NCBI GenBank assembly: GCA_002721375.1
Contig: PBKH01000002.1
Coordinates: 5,338 to 13,862 of the forward strand
Source: Verrucomicrobiales bacterium
GTDB taxonomy: Bacteria; Verrucomicrobiota; Verrucomicrobiia; Limisphaerales; UBA1096
Reading direction: 5' to 3'
Length of the DNA stretch: 8,525 nt
The notes under the pieces: generated by a model
Seen by the model: the letters and a program-made list of their open reading frames with translations, nothing else
Database searches by the model: none
Told to the model about the DNA's origin: nothing
Part shown: piece by piece, positions 6,971-8,525 of the stretch
How positions within the stretch are numbered: position 1 is the stretch's first letter
How the letters are laid out: each line of letters begins with the position of its first letter
Position numbers and translations under genes: made by a program

Positions 6971-8326
6971 TCATACAGTGTCTGGCGTGGGATGAATCCA
7001 CGGGGCGGTGTAGGGACGACTGAGCAATCGATTGGCCTCTGGATCGCCAATGACAGTATGGGTTTGTGGATCCCACCGAAGGGTGCGTCCACCGAGACGT
7101 TGCGAGAGGTTGGCCAAAATACAGCTCACGCTGGATATGTGCCCCTGCTCTATGTCAGCGACAGGTCGGCTACGCTTTGCCACGGCGTTAAGGAAGTCGA
7201 TCATGTGAACCCGCACCGCCGGAGCAACATGACGCTCTAGATCTTTCTCGGTCTTGTCCTCGGGATACTCATCCAGTTCCATCTTAACTTCACGATGGAT
7301 TGGCTTGCCTCCTCGGCCGCGCGGGATGAAATCGTAGCGATTGACGCTCAATTTCAAGGTTCCCTTGTCGCCGTAGAGGAATGCTGCCCAAGGGTAATCT
7401 GGATCAGGCGCATGGCCCCAGGCACGGTGCTGCCATATGACCTGCAGGTCATCGAAGTCGAAGCAGGCAGTCTGAGTGTCGGTGGTATTAGCCTTGGCAT
7501 CCTTGTCGACAAGGATGCCCCCCTGCGAAACGATGCTGGTCGGCCATCCAAGGTCGAGCATCCAACGGACGGTATCGAGCATGTGCACACACATATCTCC
7601 GACGATGCCGTTACTGTATTCCATGAACGCTCGCCAGCCACGCGGATGGCAAATCTCGCTGAAGGGTCGACGCGGAGCGGGACCGCTCCACAAATCGTAA
7701 TCGAGTGTTTCCGGCGGCGAACTATCGGCAGGATTTTCTCGATTTCTCATATGGTAATAGCAGCAGACTTCCGCATGGGCAACATTTCCGAGCAGGCCTT
7801 TGGAAACGATCTGCTCGCGTGCCTCCATGAGGTGCGGCGTACTTCGACGCTGAGTACCAACCTGCACCACGCGGTCGTACTTTCGGGCGGCGGCGAGCAT
7901 TGCCTGACTCTCTACAACATCGATGCTCGTCGGTTTTTGGACATACACATCGCAACCAGCTTGGACAGCAGCGATCATCGGTAACGCATGCCAATGGTCC
8001 GGTGTGCCTATGATCACGAGGTCGAGCTTGTTTTCCTTAAGCAATGTCCGGTAATCAACATATGTCTTGGGACGCCTGCCAGATTTCTGCCGCTTGGCAA
8101 CGATTTCTGCCGCACCGGAGAGCATTTTACTGTCCACATCACACAACGCCACCACCTCGACAGGTGCCACCTGAATAAGACGTAGCAAATCCACTTTCCC
8201 GTACCAACCGGAACCGATCAGCGCCACACGCTTGGTCGGACCGTTGGCAATATCGGCCGCGGTCGCGGCTAGGGAGGAACAGGCCAACCCAGCTGCACTG
8301 GTTTCGAGAAAAGTTCGACGGTTCAC
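6971..8326 (-). CDS. Tat-exported Gfo/Idh/MocA family oxidoreductase
   Basis: NAD(P)-dependent oxidoreductase of the Gfo/Idh/MocA family, acting on sugars, inositols or related polyols. Residues 1-24 are a Tat signal (NRRTFLETSAAG, then AATAA), so the folded enzyme with its cofactor should be exported. The Rossmann nucleotide-binding loop is GSGWYG (38-43), with CDVD at 62-65 at the end of the second strand. The family EKP motif reads QKP (130-132), with the catalytic lysine K131 kept. GDMCVHMLD (243-251) supplies D244 and H248 of the active site. The C-terminus (ANRLLSRPYTAPWIHP) is typical of planctomycete/verrucomicrobial secreted members. The GTG at 8326 is the first possible start: an in-frame TAA lies just upstream, and the Tat arginines follow immediately. 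The substrate cannot be assigned. Export of this NAD(P)-family enzyme probably relies on tightly bound, co-exported cofactor, as in glucose-fructose oxidoreductase of Zymomonas; this comparison is inference. Confidence 0.92.
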   Translation of the reverse strand: MNRRTFLETSAAGLACSSLAATAADIANGPTKRVALIGSGWYGKVDLLRLIQVAPVEVVALCDVDSKMLSGAAEIVAKRQKSGRRPKTYVDYRTLLKENKLDLVIIGTPDHWHALPMIAAVQAGCDVYVQKPTSIDVVESQAMLAAARKYDRVVQVGTQRRSTPHLMEAREQIVSKGLLGNVAHAEVCCYYHMRNRENPADSSPPETLDYDLWSGPAPRRPFSEICHPRGWRAFMEYSNGIVGDMCVHMLDTVRWMLDLGWPTSIVSQGGILVDKDAKANTTDTQTACFDFDDLQVIWQHRAWGHAPDPDYPWAAFLYGDKGTLKLSVNRYDFIPRGRGGKPIHREVKMELDEYPEDKTEKDLERHVAPAVRVHMIDFLNAVAKRSRPVADIEQGHISSVSCILANLSQRLGGRTLRWDPQTHTVIGDPEANRLLSRPYTAPWIHPTPDTV

Positions 8327-8415
8327 GCGGTTTGTTTAACGACTTAGGCAAGCAAACTCAAGCTTGGCCAAGAGCCTGATTGCTCAAGACCTATAGGGCG
8401 GATAGACTTTTGTCC

Positions 8416-8525
8416 ATGCACACGTTCAGGTTGTTGTTTGTTTGTATGGGAAACATCTGCCGCTCACCCGCCGCCGAAGCGGTAATGCGCAACCTTGTCG
8501 AGTCTAAGGGCTTCTCGAAAAAGCA
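8416..8525 (+). CDS. Low-molecular-weight protein tyrosine phosphatase (5' part only)
   Basis: Only the first 36 codons are in the window; the frame is open through the right edge. The N-terminus carries the phosphatase P-loop VCMGNICRSP: C10 is the nucleophile and R16 the phosphate-binding arginine (C-x5-R-S), placed right after the first beta strand (RLLFV) as in this family. It is followed by AEAVMRNLVESKG, which fits the next helix. Family members are usually about 150-160 residues and cytoplasmic; they dephosphorylate phosphotyrosine, often on exopolysaccharide tyrosine kinases, or phosphoarginine in some groups. Which one applies here cannot be seen. The ATG at 8416 is the only start near the domain; no convincing Shine-Dalgarno precedes it. 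It diverges from the oxidoreductase gene across 89 bases. Confidence 0.88.
   Translation, partial: MHTFRLLFVCMGNICRSPAAEAVMRNLVESKGFSKK

Noticed and set aside
7295..7984. 229-residue open frame on the + strand
   Set aside because: It lies wholly antisense to the strongly supported Gfo/Idh/MocA gene, with no recognisable domain; it is the usual long shadow frame of this gene family.
8363..8372. Perfect 10-base palindrome CTTGGCCAAG between the oxidoreductase and tyrosine phosphatase genes, with CTCAAG on both sides
   Set aside because: It could be an operator, but there is no second copy of the palindrome in the window and no regulator gene nearby, and a palindrome this short is weak evidence.
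8380..8408. Possible sigma-70 promoter TTGCTC, 17 bases, TAGACT
   Set aside because: Only 3 of 6 and 4 of 6 consensus bases match, and it would leave almost no leader; not distinguishable from chance.

Overview
The window looks like part of a chromosome from the Planctomycetota-Verrucomicrobiota group, more probably Verrucomicrobiota; this is inferred from protein style, as no rRNA or other marker gene is present. The clues are a sugar dehydrogenase fused to cytochrome c domains that end in a Pirellula/Verrucomicrobium-type haem-binding domain, a Tat-exported Gfo/Idh/MocA oxidoreductase, and a secreted beta-propeller protein whose mature end starts DWPQWRGP. It holds six protein-coding genes, the last cut by the window edge. 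I see no tRNA, rRNA, CRISPR array, insertion sequence or phage gene.

Positions 126 to 5565 hold a three-gene leftward cluster, read in the order secreted PPP-type metallophosphatase, ScpA (kleisin subunit of the SMC condensin), then the PQQ-type sugar dehydrogenase with three haem c motifs. The phosphatase stop and the scpA start overlap as ATGA, and scpA ends only 11 bases before the open frame of the dehydrogenase, so the three are probably co-transcribed. scpB, the usual neighbour of scpA, is not there. This ScpA carries a long acidic/proline-rich tail ending in a hydrophobic helix, which would make it membrane-anchored.

Positions 5566 to 5673 are a short divergent intergenic region. It contains a strong hairpin with an alternative, mutually exclusive pairing, directly in front of the phosphatase ATG. 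To the right, a secreted PQQ-like beta-propeller protein (5674-6942, +) converges on the Gfo/Idh/MocA oxidoreductase (6971-8326, -), with 28 bases between them. The window ends with the first 36 codons of a low-molecular-weight protein tyrosine phosphatase (8416 onward, +), divergent from the oxidoreductase.

Four of the six products carry Sec or Tat export signals. Together they suggest a carbohydrate-oxidising heterotroph with periplasmic dehydrogenase and cytochrome chemistry. No feature here proves a new defence or mobile system. The most unusual points are the tail-anchored ScpA, its coupling to a secreted eukaryote-like phosphatase, and the hairpin switch candidate before that operon.
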